Positions 53,611 through 62,549 are shown, numbered from the stretch's first letter. The stretch: 64,000 nt of DNA from Lysobacteraceae bacterium PS02340 (GCA_029959605.1 JASCOC010000006.1:62001-126000); one strand, 5' to 3'. Notes: generated by a model from the letters alone, not told the origin. Numbers and translations: made by a program.

Positions 53611-55792
53611 TGCAACGGTCAACCTGCGTACTGGCCCGCGCCGCAGAAGCGGCCGCCCGGGCGGGGTCGATCGAAAACGCACGACCGAAAAGGGAAAGGT
53701 TGGGATTGTAGGCGGGATCACTGACGAGCACGTCAGCCCATCGGGCTTTCATCAATTCGACTTCGCCCGCAAATCGTGCACGCTTTTCGGGGCTGTCTTC
53801 GTGGCCGCGACTCGCCGATTCATGATGGTACATCCAGACCCAGGGCAGCCACAGATTGCGATAGCCCGCCTCGCCGACGCGAAGGCAGAAATCCACGTCG
53901 TTGAAGGCGACCGCCAGATCAGGATCCAAGCCGCCGACTTCATCAAAAACGCTGCGTCGGACGGCCAGACATGCCGCCGTGACCGCCGACATCCGCTGGG
54001 CGGCCAATGCGCGCCCGAACTGTCCCGTGTGGGACCGTGGAAATCCGGGATACGCGTGCGCCGCGACCCCTTCCACGCCGAGTATCACGCCGGCATGCTG
54101 AAGGCTTCCATCCGGATAGAGAAGCTTGGCGCCGACGGCGCCGATTTCGGAACGGCATGCATGAACCGCGAGTTCCCGCAGCCAGGCACCATCGGCGATT
54201 TCGATGTCGTTGTTGAGCAGGACGACGACGTCAGCGGTGGACGTTGCCACCGCGCGATTGTTGAGTGCCGAATAGTTGAACGGGGATTCGTCGCGGATTA
54301 CGCGGATCCGTCCGTCTTCGCGCAGATGATCCAGATACGCAAGAGTTCCAGCCTCAACCGAACCGTTGTCGACCACCACGATTCCGTAATCCACGCCAGT
54401 GGTAAGCGCGAGGATGCTGTCTACGCAGACCGAAAGAAGCTCCAGCCGGTCGCGCGTCGGAATGATGATGTCGCAGCGAACGTCCTTCGGAAGTTCATAA
54501 GTTGGGCGTGGCAACTCGGATTCCATCGAAACCTCCACACCGCTCGCACCCAGTGGCCGTAACCGCGCAAGTGCGCCGGCGACCTCCGCGACCGAAGCGC
54601 CTCCCGTCCGCAAAGGGCGATGCACCGGCCCGGGTCCTGAAAGATGGCGGCGCGCCTGGACCGGCAGGTGCAGGATCGCCACATTCCCCACAAGCTTCGC
54701 GACGCGAAGTGGCAGGACATGCGCCCACCCGCCACCATCTCCAGCTACATCCGGCCGAATCTGCCTCAGCAGGTCCACACGATAAAAAGAAGATGGGCCG
54801 ACGAAGTCGTGCTGGGCCTGAAGGTCGGGATCCCAAGCAGGCTTGAAATACGGAGAAAGCGCGTTGCCTGCGATGTCCGAGAAATCTTCGTCCGTGTAGA
54901 GCGCAGCGACATTTTCTGCGTCGGCCAGAGCTTCACAGATGCTCTGGAGACCGCTTTGCGATATCCGCTCGTCGGCGGATATCCATCCGATGTAGCGGCC
55001 GCGTGCCTGGTTCAACCCGGGTGCGATCGCAGGCGCCATCGGCGGAAGCAATTGCACGCCGGGTACATCGGCGAGCGCCGCCGATGCGGGCAGGATAAGC
55101 TCGACACCTGGCACAAGCTGCTCGGCGAGCGCACGTGCTGCGGCGCGCAGCGCGCTCGTGCCCGCAGCGGGCAACAGGACGAGCGTAACGATCGTGGACT
55201 GTGGCAGTACTGCGCGCTCCGGTCTGGTTGCCGGCGTCGTTGCCTCGCTCGATGCCGACATCCAGTCTCTGTACGCGATCCGCGCACTGCCCGCGTCCTG
55301 AATTCGATAGGCGGGCCAGAGATGTTCAGCACGGATCTCGGCCGATTCGCCGGACGTGGCTGCCTGCGCCGAGCGAACTCCAGAAAGCGCGCGCCACATT
55401 CGCCACACAGCCTCGCTGGGCGGCACGGCTTCGAAGCGGATACTGCCGAGCGAGAAGCGGCCCGGTCGCGTGCTAGGGTCCAGTCGCACGTGTCGCAGCG
55501 TGTCCCTGACGCGGACGATCGCATCGACCCCGCCCGTATCGTCCAGATCGAGATCCTGACGTTCGGACTCGCGCAGGCCTGCCCCGCAATCCAGATAAAG
55601 GCTGGGAAGCGAAACGCGCCCGTCGATGGGCATGCGCAGGCGGTACCAGCCAGGTGGAAGCTGTGGGGCAAGCGCGAACACAAGGTGTGGGTCGTGTCCT
55701 TCGCTGACAAGCGCCCTGTCTTCGAGCTGCATTTGCGAGCTCGCGACCAACGTCCATCCTGAAGGAACATCGAACGCTTCAGCTTCAATCAT
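53576..55792 (-). CDS. Second large GT2 glycosyltransferase with N-terminal beta module
   Basis: A 738-residue paralogue of the neighbouring glycosyltransferase. The beta module (about 22-122) has EGHDPHLVFALAPQL, GWYRLRMPI and HVRLDPSTRPGRFSLGSIRF. The first GT-A-like domain (about 200-385) looks degenerate: where the neighbour has LLDHDDA, this one has GWISADERIS, although LYTDEDFSD is kept. The second GT-A domain (about 438-660) is intact, with DIIIPTRDRLELL, VVDNGSVE, LLNNDIEIAD and FNDVDFCLRVGEAGYRN. It probably has one active site. Its start overlaps the methyltransferase stop by eight bases. It lies in the wzm-wzt operon. Confidence 0.86.
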   Translation of the reverse strand: MIEAEAFDVPSGWTLVASSQMQLEDRALVSEGHDPHLVFALAPQLPPGWYRLRMPIDGRVSLPSLYLDCGAGLRESERQDLDLDDTGGVDAIVRVRDTLRHVRLDPSTRPGRFSLGSIRFEAVPPSEAVWRMWRALSGVRSAQAATSGESAEIRAEHLWPAYRIQDAGSARIAYRDWMSASSEATTPATRPERAVLPQSTIVTLVLLPAAGTSALRAAARALAEQLVPGVELILPASAALADVPGVQLLPPMAPAIAPGLNQARGRYIGWISADERISQSGLQSICEALADAENVAALYTDEDFSDIAGNALSPYFKPAWDPDLQAQHDFVGPSSFYRVDLLRQIRPDVAGDGGGWAHVLPLRVAKLVGNVAILHLPVQARRHLSGPGPVHRPLRTGGASVAEVAGALARLRPLGASGVEVSMESELPRPTYELPKDVRCDIIIPTRDRLELLSVCVDSILALTTGVDYGIVVVDNGSVEAGTLAYLDHLREDGRIRVIRDESPFNYSALNNRAVATSTADVVVLLNNDIEIADGAWLRELAVHACRSEIGAVGAKLLYPDGSLQHAGVILGVEGVAAHAYPGFPRSHTGQFGRALAAQRMSAVTAACLAVRRSVFDEVGGLDPDLAVAFNDVDFCLRVGEAGYRNLWLPWVWMYHHESASRGHEDSPEKRARFAGEVELMKARWADVLVSDPAYNPNLSLFGRAFSIDPARAAASAARASTQVDRCNECKAESDTAA

Positions 55793-57410
55793 GGGCGGAC
55801 GCTTTCTTCCACCAGGATCTGCTCTGTGCCTGTTCGATCCTTTCGACAACCGTCGCGATCGCCTGCACCTGTGATTGCAGCTGCGTATGGGCCGCCGGCA
55901 CCCGTTCCACCAGCTCGAGAATCGCCTGGAAGCGAGCCCGGTGGTCCGCGAGCAGGTCGATGGAGAACTGCGCCGAACCGTTGGCGGAATGTTGCAGAGT
56001 CGCGATCGCCTCCCTCAGGGCCGGCAAGTCCACTGCCGTACGAACCGCATGTTCGGACACGGTCGAGAGCCTGTCCTGCAGCGCGTCGAACGCCAGCCGC
56101 AATTCCGCCTTCAATTCGGCGCCCACGATCTGCGGCACATTCGCGGCAGACGCACCGAGTTCCCGCACCTCACGAAGCGCGAATTCCAGCAGGTGGGTCA
56201 TGTGCGTCTGCGTCCTCGCCGATTCGAGTACCCCGTCTATCGCCGTTTGCATTGCATCGAACACCTGCTGGGCGCCATCGGACGCGACGATCGCCTCGAA
56301 ATCCAGCGTCAGCTCGACGAACCTGACCCCTTCGTACTCGAGTTCAGGAACGTCCAGCTCGATGTGGGGATCACGCCCGAGCGACACCCACCTGAGCCAG
56401 TTGGGCTTCTCAGGTCGCAGCACATCCCCTTCCAGCGCAACGAGACGCGCTTCCAGGTCGTCGATCTCACGCAGCACCTCGCCGTCCTCATCCAGCAACG
56501 CCAGCCGCGCGATTCCGAACACGCCTGCACGTTCCGCCGGATCGATCCGCAGACGGTTCACTGTCGGGTCCAGGGGTAACGCAAAGCGCAGCGCGGATGG
56601 ACCCGGAGCGAGCGGCCTGCTCACGAACGCCTGGCGCGACTCTTCGAAATCTCCATCGGCGCGCCGGAAGTAGACCCGGACGTCTTCGTGCCCCTGCGCA
56701 TTCGCGTCCAGCCCGATTGTGGACGGATCGGGCGCTGCGGCAGCAAGGAAATCAGCAAGCCCAGCATCTCGCGCGAATGCGTCGGCGAACGCCAGCATCG
56801 GTTCCGGGACGTCGCTGCCCACCAGCACCACACCCAGGCCATTGCTGTGCAGAAAATTAAAAGTGCGATAGCGTGATGAGAGCTCACGAAGATAACGGCC
56901 GACGCCGAATCCGCGCTCCTCTACGGCCGTGTCGTGCAGCAGAACCACTGCGCGCGAGCTGAGCTTCGGAAGCCAAGTCTCGAAATCGTGGCGCACCGCC
57001 TCGTAGGTGTGCAGGCCATCGATGTGCAGAAGGTCTACGCTGCCATCCTCGAATTCATCGAGCGCGTCGTCGAACAAGCGGCGGCACAATCGCGAGAACC
57101 TGCCGTACCTCGGGTTGTGATAGGCGCGCAGGGCGGACAACACGCCTTCGCCATACGCTTGTGCATGCGCATCTCCTTGCCATGAGTCGACCGCCACGCA
57201 CTTCGTGTGCAAGTCGAGATGGTCGACCGCCTGACAGAACGCGAGGTAGGAGTTGCCCGAATGCGTTCCCAACTCGACCAGCAGCCCGGGCCGCAGCAGA
57301 TCCACGACCAGGTAAGCGAACGGGATATGCCCGATCCACGAGTAGGGCTGCGACACGTGCGGGCGCTGGAGCAGAACCGGGTGCTTTTCGATCCGGAAAG
57401 AGACGTTCAT
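55785..57410 (-). CDS. SAM-dependent methyltransferase with beta module and long helical tail
   Basis: A 541-residue protein. Residues about 35-200 form a class I methyltransferase of the Methyltransf_24 type (LLVELGTHSGNSYLAF for SAM at 43-58, AVDSWQGD, LLHIDGLHTYEAVRHDF at 127-143, AVVLLHDTAVEERGFGVG). Residues about 242-313 and 340-372 carry both halves of the beta module shared with the two glycosyltransferases, here in swapped order (YFRRADGDFEESRQ ... RIDPAERAGVFGIARLAL, then GRDPHIELDVPELEY). The last 160 residues look helical. It overlaps wzt by four bases. Methylation of the O-chain end and chain-length control, as by WbdD, is an inference. Confidence 0.83.
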   Translation of the reverse strand: MNVSFRIEKHPVLLQRPHVSQPYSWIGHIPFAYLVVDLLRPGLLVELGTHSGNSYLAFCQAVDHLDLHTKCVAVDSWQGDAHAQAYGEGVLSALRAYHNPRYGRFSRLCRRLFDDALDEFEDGSVDLLHIDGLHTYEAVRHDFETWLPKLSSRAVVLLHDTAVEERGFGVGRYLRELSSRYRTFNFLHSNGLGVVLVGSDVPEPMLAFADAFARDAGLADFLAAAAPDPSTIGLDANAQGHEDVRVYFRRADGDFEESRQAFVSRPLAPGPSALRFALPLDPTVNRLRIDPAERAGVFGIARLALLDEDGEVLREIDDLEARLVALEGDVLRPEKPNWLRWVSLGRDPHIELDVPELEYEGVRFVELTLDFEAIVASDGAQQVFDAMQTAIDGVLESARTQTHMTHLLEFALREVRELGASAANVPQIVGAELKAELRLAFDALQDRLSTVSEHAVRTAVDLPALREAIATLQHSANGSAQFSIDLLADHRARFQAILELVERVPAAHTQLQSQVQAIATVVERIEQAQSRSWWKKASAHD

Positions 57411-58759
57411 TCAAGGAGCTCCAGGGAGATCTTGGACATCGGAAGGCCGAGGATTCCGATCGACCAGGACTGGCAAAGAGATTTCAGCGCAAGTGCCTCG
57501 TGCACCCAGTGCTGGATCGAATGTTCGTCCTTGCCACCATCGGCAACGCCGACGGTGATGAAGTAATCGCCCGCCTTGAGACGCGGCATCTCGAACGCGA
57601 ACCGCGCGCGCCCGCGTGCGCCAGCCGGCAGCGAACCTTCGTTGCCAAGGGAGGCGAGATAGGTATTGTCGCCAAACAGTAGCTGACCCAGTCGGTCTTT
57701 CAGGTAGAAGCCCAGAATCGGGCGCTCGAGAAACTCGTCGACCACGAAGTCGATGTCGAGCACCACAGACTCGCCGCCCACGCACCAGGCAAGATCCCGC
57801 GCGTGTTCGTCGCGCAATGTGACATCGACGATGCGTGCTCGCAGCTCACCAAAGCCAGACGCCTGAGGATCGAACGGTACAACTTCGATGTCGTTTCTCA
57901 AATTGGATGCATTGACGACATCACGGCGCATGTCGTGCCGGTGACGGGCCTGTGCTGCATCACCGGCCGTCGCGACCCGCATCGAAGACTCGCCCTGCCG
58001 GTTCGCAATGACGGACTCGAGATACTGTTGGACGACGTCCCGGGATTCGCCGTAAGCCATCGGACGACCACTGTCGATCCACAGCGCCTTGTCGCACAGA
58101 CCGCTCACCGCAGCATCGTCATGGCTGACGAAAAGAAGGGTGCCGCGCGCTTTGAATTCGCGCAGAAAACGCATGCATTTCTGCGTGAAGAACGCATCGC
58201 CGACTGCGAGCGCTTCGTCGATGATCAGTACATCCGCATCGACGTGAGCCATTACCGAGAACGCCAACCGCATCACCATGCCACTGGAATAGTTCCGGAT
58301 GGGCTGATCGATGAAATCGCCGATGTCTGCGAAGTCGAGGATATCCTGCAGACGCGCGTCGATCTGGGCGCTCGACAGACCGAGGATGGACGCGTTGAGG
58401 AAGACGTTCTCACGCCCGGTGAAATCAGGATTGAAGCCGCTGCCCAGCTCGAGCAGTGCCGCGATCCTGCCTTGGATTGAAATTCGCCCCTCCGTAGGGG
58501 ATAGCGTCCCGGCGATCATCTGGAGCAGCGTTGATTTGCCTGACCCGTTCTTCCCGATGATGCCCAGAGTTTCACCGCGACGGACCTGCAGGTTGACTCC
58601 GCGCAAGGCCCAGAATTCCTTGTAGAACTGGCGCGAGTCACCGAAAAGGCCCTGCAGGAGCCGGTGCGAGGGACGCTCGTATATCTGATAGCACTTGCCG
58701 ACGCCACTCGCGTCGATGATCAGATCTCCTGCATCTGTAGAAGCTGGTTCAGAGGACAT
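57407..58759 (-). CDS. wzt: O-antigen ABC transporter ATP-binding protein with C-terminal cargo domain
   Basis: A 450-residue Wzt. The ATPase half has Walker A GKNGSGKST (69-77), GSGFNPDFTGRENV, signature NYSSGMVMRLAFS (156-168) and Walker B VLIIDEALAVGDA (177-189), as in polysaccharide exporters. Residues about 300-450 form a beta-sandwich Wzt-C domain (VVPFDPQASGFGELRARIVDVTL ... LGFYLKDRLGQLLFGDNT ... GDYFITVGVADGG). In E. coli O8/O9a such domains recognise the capped end of the O-chain before export. It pairs with the permease encoded just upstream, overlapping by 11 bases. Confidence 0.95.
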   Translation of the reverse strand: MSSEPASTDAGDLIIDASGVGKCYQIYERPSHRLLQGLFGDSRQFYKEFWALRGVNLQVRRGETLGIIGKNGSGKSTLLQMIAGTLSPTEGRISIQGRIAALLELGSGFNPDFTGRENVFLNASILGLSSAQIDARLQDILDFADIGDFIDQPIRNYSSGMVMRLAFSVMAHVDADVLIIDEALAVGDAFFTQKCMRFLREFKARGTLLFVSHDDAAVSGLCDKALWIDSGRPMAYGESRDVVQQYLESVIANRQGESSMRVATAGDAAQARHRHDMRRDVVNASNLRNDIEVVPFDPQASGFGELRARIVDVTLRDEHARDLAWCVGGESVVLDIDFVVDEFLERPILGFYLKDRLGQLLFGDNTYLASLGNEGSLPAGARGRARFAFEMPRLKAGDYFITVGVADGGKDEHSIQHWVHEALALKSLCQSWSIGILGLPMSKISLELLE

Positions 58760-59582
58760 CGGCGAACCCTCGACGAGTCTTCTGGAACACCGCGAACGCG
58801 AGGTAGGCAAACGCCATAGCCCCTGCCAGGTACATTATCAAGCCATACCAGTCTGGTAGCCGTCCCCAGAAAGCGACTTCCCGCACTTGATCGATGATGA
58901 ATGTCAACGGATTCAGCCGGAAGACCGCCTGATAATTTTCAGGGAGCGTTCGCACGGGAATGATCGCAGAAGACAGGAACAGCAGCGCGGTCGCCAGTAC
59001 GCCGGTGATCTGGGCGATATCGCGCAAGAACACGCTCAGCGATGACAGCAGCCAGATCGTTCCCAGTGCCACGAAGGCCAGCGGCGCCAGTACCAACGGC
59101 CAGAACACGAGCGTCCAGTGGATCTCGCCCCGCAGCAGAAAGTTGAGCAGAACGAAAACCACCATGTTGGTCATCGCGTGAAAAAGCGCGGAGAGCACGA
59201 CCGTCCACGGCAGCACTTCCAACGGAAACACGATTTTCTTGACAAGATTGACGTTGCCGGAGATCAGGGTCGGCGCCCGGGTCAGGCACTCTGCAAAGAA
59301 GCCATGCGTCAGGAGCCCAAGGAACAGCAGCATGGCGAAGTCCGCCGTATTCCCCGTAGTCCCGGGCCAACGCGCCTTGAGGATGTAACCGAACGCGAGT
59401 GTGTAGACGATCAGCATGAGGAACGGGCTGATCAATGACCACAACAGCCCGAAGCTCGCACCGCGATAACGCCCGAGAATGTCGCGACGCGAGAGCTCGA
59501 TCGTCAGCGAGCGATGCTTGATCCATGCGCTGAAAGGCCCGCCAATCGAGAACAGCGGGGTGGGTGACATGCTGGTACGCAT
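58749..59582 (-). CDS. wzm: O-antigen ABC transporter permease
   Basis: A 277-residue ABC-2 type permease with six hydrophobic segments. The N-terminal RDILGRYRGASFGLLWSLISPFLMLIVYTL is diagnostic for polysaccharide exporters (RYRxSxLGxxWxxxxP), and the C-terminal LNPLTFIIDQVREVAFWG is the other family signature. With Wzt it exports lipid-linked O-antigen across the inner membrane. The ATG at 59582 lies one base after the metB stop; MSPTPLF at 59570 is an alternative. First gene of the minus-strand lps operon; metB is just upstream in the same direction, so transcripts may join. Confidence 0.94.
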   Translation of the reverse strand: MRTSMSPTPLFSIGGPFSAWIKHRSLTIELSRRDILGRYRGASFGLLWSLISPFLMLIVYTLAFGYILKARWPGTTGNTADFAMLLFLGLLTHGFFAECLTRAPTLISGNVNLVKKIVFPLEVLPWTVVLSALFHAMTNMVVFVLLNFLLRGEIHWTLVFWPLVLAPLAFVALGTIWLLSSLSVFLRDIAQITGVLATALLFLSSAIIPVRTLPENYQAVFRLNPLTFIIDQVREVAFWGRLPDWYGLIMYLAGAMAFAYLAFAVFQKTRRGFADVL

Positions 59583-59583
59583 G

Positions 59584-60759
59584 TCAGGCCTCCAGCGCGC
59601 GATCGATATCGGCGCGGAGATCATCGAGCGCTTCCACCCCCACACTCAACCGCACCAGATCATCGTGCATGCCCAGCTCGGCACGCCGCTCCGCCGGCAC
59701 CGACGCATGCGTCATTACCGCGGGATGGTTGACCAGGCTTTCCACGCCGCCGAGTGACTCGGCCAGCGTGAACAGTTCGGTACGTTCGCAAAACCGCTTC
59801 GCGGCCTCGAAACCACCCTTGATGCGGACCGAGATGATGCCGCCGAAGCCGTCCATCTGGCGCTTGGCGAGTGCGTGCTGCGGGTGCGAGGCGAGGCCGG
59901 GGTAGATCACCTGCTCGACCGCGGCGTGACCATCGAGGAACTCCGCCAGGGCCTGCGCGTTTTCGCAATGCGCTTTCATGCGCAGATGCAAGGTCTTGAG
60001 GCCGCGCAGCGCGAGGAAGCTGTCGAAGGGGCCCTGCACCGCGCCTGCGGAGTTCTGCAGGAACGCGAGTTGTTCGGCGAGTTCGGCGTCGCCGCCGACC
60101 ACCAGCATGCCGCCGACCATGTCGGAGTGGCCATTGAGGTACTTGGTCGCCGAGTGCATGACGATGTCGGCGCCATGTTCGATCGGGCGCTGCAGGATCG
60201 GCGAGGCGAAGGTGTTGTCGACGACGACGATCAGGCCGCGCTTGTGCGCGATGTCCGCGATCGCCCGGATGTCGACGATCTTCAGCATCGGGTTGGTCGG
60301 CGTCTCGATCCAGACCAGCCTGGTCTTCTCCGTGATCGCCGCTTCGAACGCTGACGGGTCGGTCATGTCGACGTAGCTGAAGGACAGGCCGGCGCTGCGC
60401 GTGCGCACGCGCTCGAACAGGCGGTAGCTGCCGCCGTAGAGGTCGTCCATCGCGATGACGTGGTCGCCGCTGTCCAGCAGTTCAAGCAGGGTCGCAGTCG
60501 CCGCCATGCCGGACGCGAACGCGAAACCGCGGGTACCGCCTTCCAGGCCCGCCACGCAGCGCTCGTAGGCGAAGCGCGTCGGGTTGTGGGTGCGCGAGTA
60601 CTCGAAGCCCTGGTGCTCGCCCGGGCTGGACTGGGCATAGGTCGAGGTCGCGTAGATCGGCGGCATCACCGCGCCCGTCGAGGGATCGGGCGATTGGCCG
60701 GCATGGATGGCCAACGTGGCCAGCGCGTAATCGCGATGCCGGGAACTGGATTCGGACAT
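59584..60759 (-). CDS. metB: Cystathionine gamma-synthase/lyase-type PLP enzyme
   Basis: A 391-residue Cys/Met metabolism PLP enzyme. The PLP lysine is Lys206 in MHSATKYLNGHSDMVGG; YSRTHNPTR and FASGMAATATLLELL are further hallmarks, as is the C-terminal SLGGVESLVNHPAVMTHASV. Synthases and lyases of this family are hard to tell apart by motif; in Xanthomonas the gene at the lps border is called metB. With the cystathionine beta-synthase-like gene upstream it could run reverse transsulfuration (homocysteine to cysteine). AGGAAG precedes the ATG. Confidence 0.93.
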   Translation of the reverse strand: MSESSSRHRDYALATLAIHAGQSPDPSTGAVMPPIYATSTYAQSSPGEHQGFEYSRTHNPTRFAYERCVAGLEGGTRGFAFASGMAATATLLELLDSGDHVIAMDDLYGGSYRLFERVRTRSAGLSFSYVDMTDPSAFEAAITEKTRLVWIETPTNPMLKIVDIRAIADIAHKRGLIVVVDNTFASPILQRPIEHGADIVMHSATKYLNGHSDMVGGMLVVGGDAELAEQLAFLQNSAGAVQGPFDSFLALRGLKTLHLRMKAHCENAQALAEFLDGHAAVEQVIYPGLASHPQHALAKRQMDGFGGIISVRIKGGFEAAKRFCERTELFTLAESLGGVESLVNHPAVMTHASVPAERRAELGMHDDLVRLSVGVEALDDLRADIDRALEA

Positions 60760-60841
60760 GACAGCTTCCTGAAAGGACGGGAGATTCTAGCCAGCAGCGC
60801 TGAACGACAGGTTCAGAGCCGCGGCGATCAACGCGCAGGCG

Positions 60842-62218
60842 TCACTGCACCCGGCGGCGCAGGTAGTTCAGCAGGTCGATCCGGGTGATCAGACCCAGGA
60901 ATCTGTCGCCGTCGGTGACGATCGCGACCTGGCCGCGGTCGAACACCGGCAGCAGGGCTTCGACCGGGGATTTGACGTCGAGGAAGTCGAGCTTGCTGAC
61001 CATCGCCGAGGACACCGGCTCGCGGAAGCGGGCTTCGTCGCCGTAGACGTGCAGCAGCACGTCGCTCTCGTCGAGGATGCCGACGATGCGGTCGCCGTCC
61101 ATGACCGGCAGCTGCGAGATCTCGTAGAGCTTCATGCGCTGGTAGGCCGTGACCAGCAGGTCGGTCGGCTGCAGCACCACGGTGTCGCGACGCGAGTACG
61201 GGCGCAGGATCAGATCGCGCAGGTCGCCGTGCTGCTCGCGCTCCAGGAAGCCGTTGTCGAGCATCCAGTAGTCGTTGTAGAGCTTGCTCAGATACTTGTT
61301 GCCGGTGTCGCAGACGAAGACCAGCACCTTTTTCGGCGTCGTCTGCGCGCGGCAATACTTGAGCGCGGCGGCCAGCAGCGTGCCGGTCGACGAACCGCCG
61401 AGGATGCCCTCGGTGCGCAGCAGTTCGCGCGCGGCGAGGAAGCTTTCCTGGTCGCTGATGGCGTAGGCCTGCTTGACCCGCGAAAAATCCGAGATGCCCG
61501 GCAGGAAGTCCTCGCCGATGCCCTCGACCATCCAGCTGCCCGACTTGTCGTTGAGCACGCCGTCATTGATGTACTCGGCGAGGATCGAGCCAACCGGATC
61601 AGCGAGCACCAGCTCCACGTCCGGCGCGTCCTTGGCGAAGCAGCGCGACAGGCCGGTCATCGTGCCCGAGCTGCCGCAGCCGAAGACGATCGCGTCCAGC
61701 CCGCCCACTTCACTCATCTGCCGCAGGATTTCCGGCCCGGTGCCGTGCTCATGCGCGGCCGGGTTGTCGGGGTTGCCGAACTGGTTGATGAAATAGGCAC
61801 CCGGGGTCTCGCGCGCGATGCGCTCGGCGAGGTCCTGGTAGTACTCGGGATGGCCCTTGGCGACGTCGGAGCGGGTCAGCACGACCTCGGCGCCCATCGC
61901 CTTGAGATTGAAGATCTTTTCCCGGCTCATCTTGTCCGGGACCACGAGAATCAGCTTGTAGCCCTTCTGCTGGGCCACCAGCGCCAAACCGATGCCTGTA
62001 TTGCCGGCAGTGCCTTCCACGAGCGTCGCGCCGGGCGCGATGTCGCCGCGTGCTTCGGCGGCCTCGATCATGCGAAGGCCGATGCGGTCCTTGATGGAGC
62101 CGCCCGGATTCTGGCTCTCAAGCTTGAAATAGAGTTCGCAGGGGCCCGCGTCGAGGCGGCGCGCACGCACGATGGGCGTGTCGGCGATCAGGTCGAGAAC
62201 GGAGTCGGCGATCGGCAT
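60842..62218 (-). CDS. Cystathionine beta-synthase-like enzyme with C-terminal CBS pair
   Basis: A 458-residue PLP enzyme. The PLP lysine is Lys43 in NPGGSIKDRIGLRMI; the PLP phosphate loop is GCGSSGTMTGL; EGTAGNTGIGLALVAQQKGY and GGSSTGTLLAAAL are further family motifs. Residues about 335-455 form two CBS motifs (MKLYEISQLPVMDGDRIVGILDESD and the following half ending TRIDLLNYLRRR), which may sense nucleotides or SAM. It would condense serine and homocysteine to cystathionine, or make cysteine. It is 82 bases upstream of metB in the same direction, suggesting an operon. Confidence 0.9.
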   Translation of the reverse strand: MPIADSVLDLIADTPIVRARRLDAGPCELYFKLESQNPGGSIKDRIGLRMIEAAEARGDIAPGATLVEGTAGNTGIGLALVAQQKGYKLILVVPDKMSREKIFNLKAMGAEVVLTRSDVAKGHPEYYQDLAERIARETPGAYFINQFGNPDNPAAHEHGTGPEILRQMSEVGGLDAIVFGCGSSGTMTGLSRCFAKDAPDVELVLADPVGSILAEYINDGVLNDKSGSWMVEGIGEDFLPGISDFSRVKQAYAISDQESFLAARELLRTEGILGGSSTGTLLAAALKYCRAQTTPKKVLVFVCDTGNKYLSKLYNDYWMLDNGFLEREQHGDLRDLILRPYSRRDTVVLQPTDLLVTAYQRMKLYEISQLPVMDGDRIVGILDESDVLLHVYGDEARFREPVSSAMVSKLDFLDVKSPVEALLPVFDRGQVAIVTDGDRFLGLITRIDLLNYLRRRVQ

Positions 62219-62274
62219 TGCAGGTCCGGGTTGCAGCGAGACAGATCGCGATTATCGCATCCGCGGACAACATT

Positions 62275-62317
62275 CGCGGGCGATGGTGACCGACGAGGAT
62301 GGCCACCACCGCCCGCG
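62275..62317 (-). terminator. Long hairpin between the DUF465 gene and the CBS-like gene
   Basis: A 17-bp stem (62275-62291 with 62301-62317, 9-base loop). Two positions mismatch as plus-strand RNA (A with C) but pair as U-G wobbles in minus-strand RNA, so the structure fits transcription from the DUF465 gene (stop 62328) towards the CBS-like gene (start 62218). No T run follows. It is either a Rho-independent-like terminator of the DUF465 gene or a leader structure of the downstream gene. Confidence 0.65.
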
Positions 62318-62327
62318 ACAGACGAAC

Positions 62328-62549
62328 CTAGTGTTTCTGCATCTGGTCGTACATCTGGGTCAGGCGATCCTTTGCCGCGAGCTTCTCGCGCTTCATCTGC
62401 GACAGCGTGGTCTCATCGACGGCGAACACGCCGAGCTCTGCGTTCAGCACCTTCTTGTCCAGCTCCTTGTGCCGGTAGTAGAGCTGCCGGAACTCGACGT
62501 TTCCTTTCATGATCTCTTCGAGTTCGGTCTGCGATTGCGCTTCGAACAT
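62328..62549 (-). CDS. DUF465 (YdcH family) small protein
   Basis: A 73-residue, highly charged helical protein. HKELDKKVLNAELG and LSQMKREKLAAKDRLTQMYDQM match the DUF465/YdcH pattern (helix, short turn after a G, then a Lys-rich helix ending near the C-terminus), a coiled-coil hairpin of unknown role. An AGGAGGATTC ribosome site directly precedes the ATG, a very strong one. It appears to be a single-gene unit bounded by hairpins on both sides. Confidence 0.9.
   Translation of the reverse strand: MFEAQSQTELEEIMKGNVEFRQLYYRHKELDKKVLNAELGVFAVDETTLSQMKREKLAAKDRLTQMYDQMQKH

Larger units (their letters stand above)
44536..59583. other. lps (O-antigen) locus between etfA and metB
   Basis: Twelve polysaccharide genes occupy the interval between etfA and metB, the two genes that border the hypervariable LPS locus in Xanthomonas species (established knowledge for X. 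oryzae and relatives). The left half (plus strand, 44694-50031) has clearly lower GC and less biased codons than the flanks, while the right half (minus strand) is intermediate to high GC. The halves converge at about 50.05 kb, suggesting the locus was assembled from at least two acquired blocks. Confidence 0.8.
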
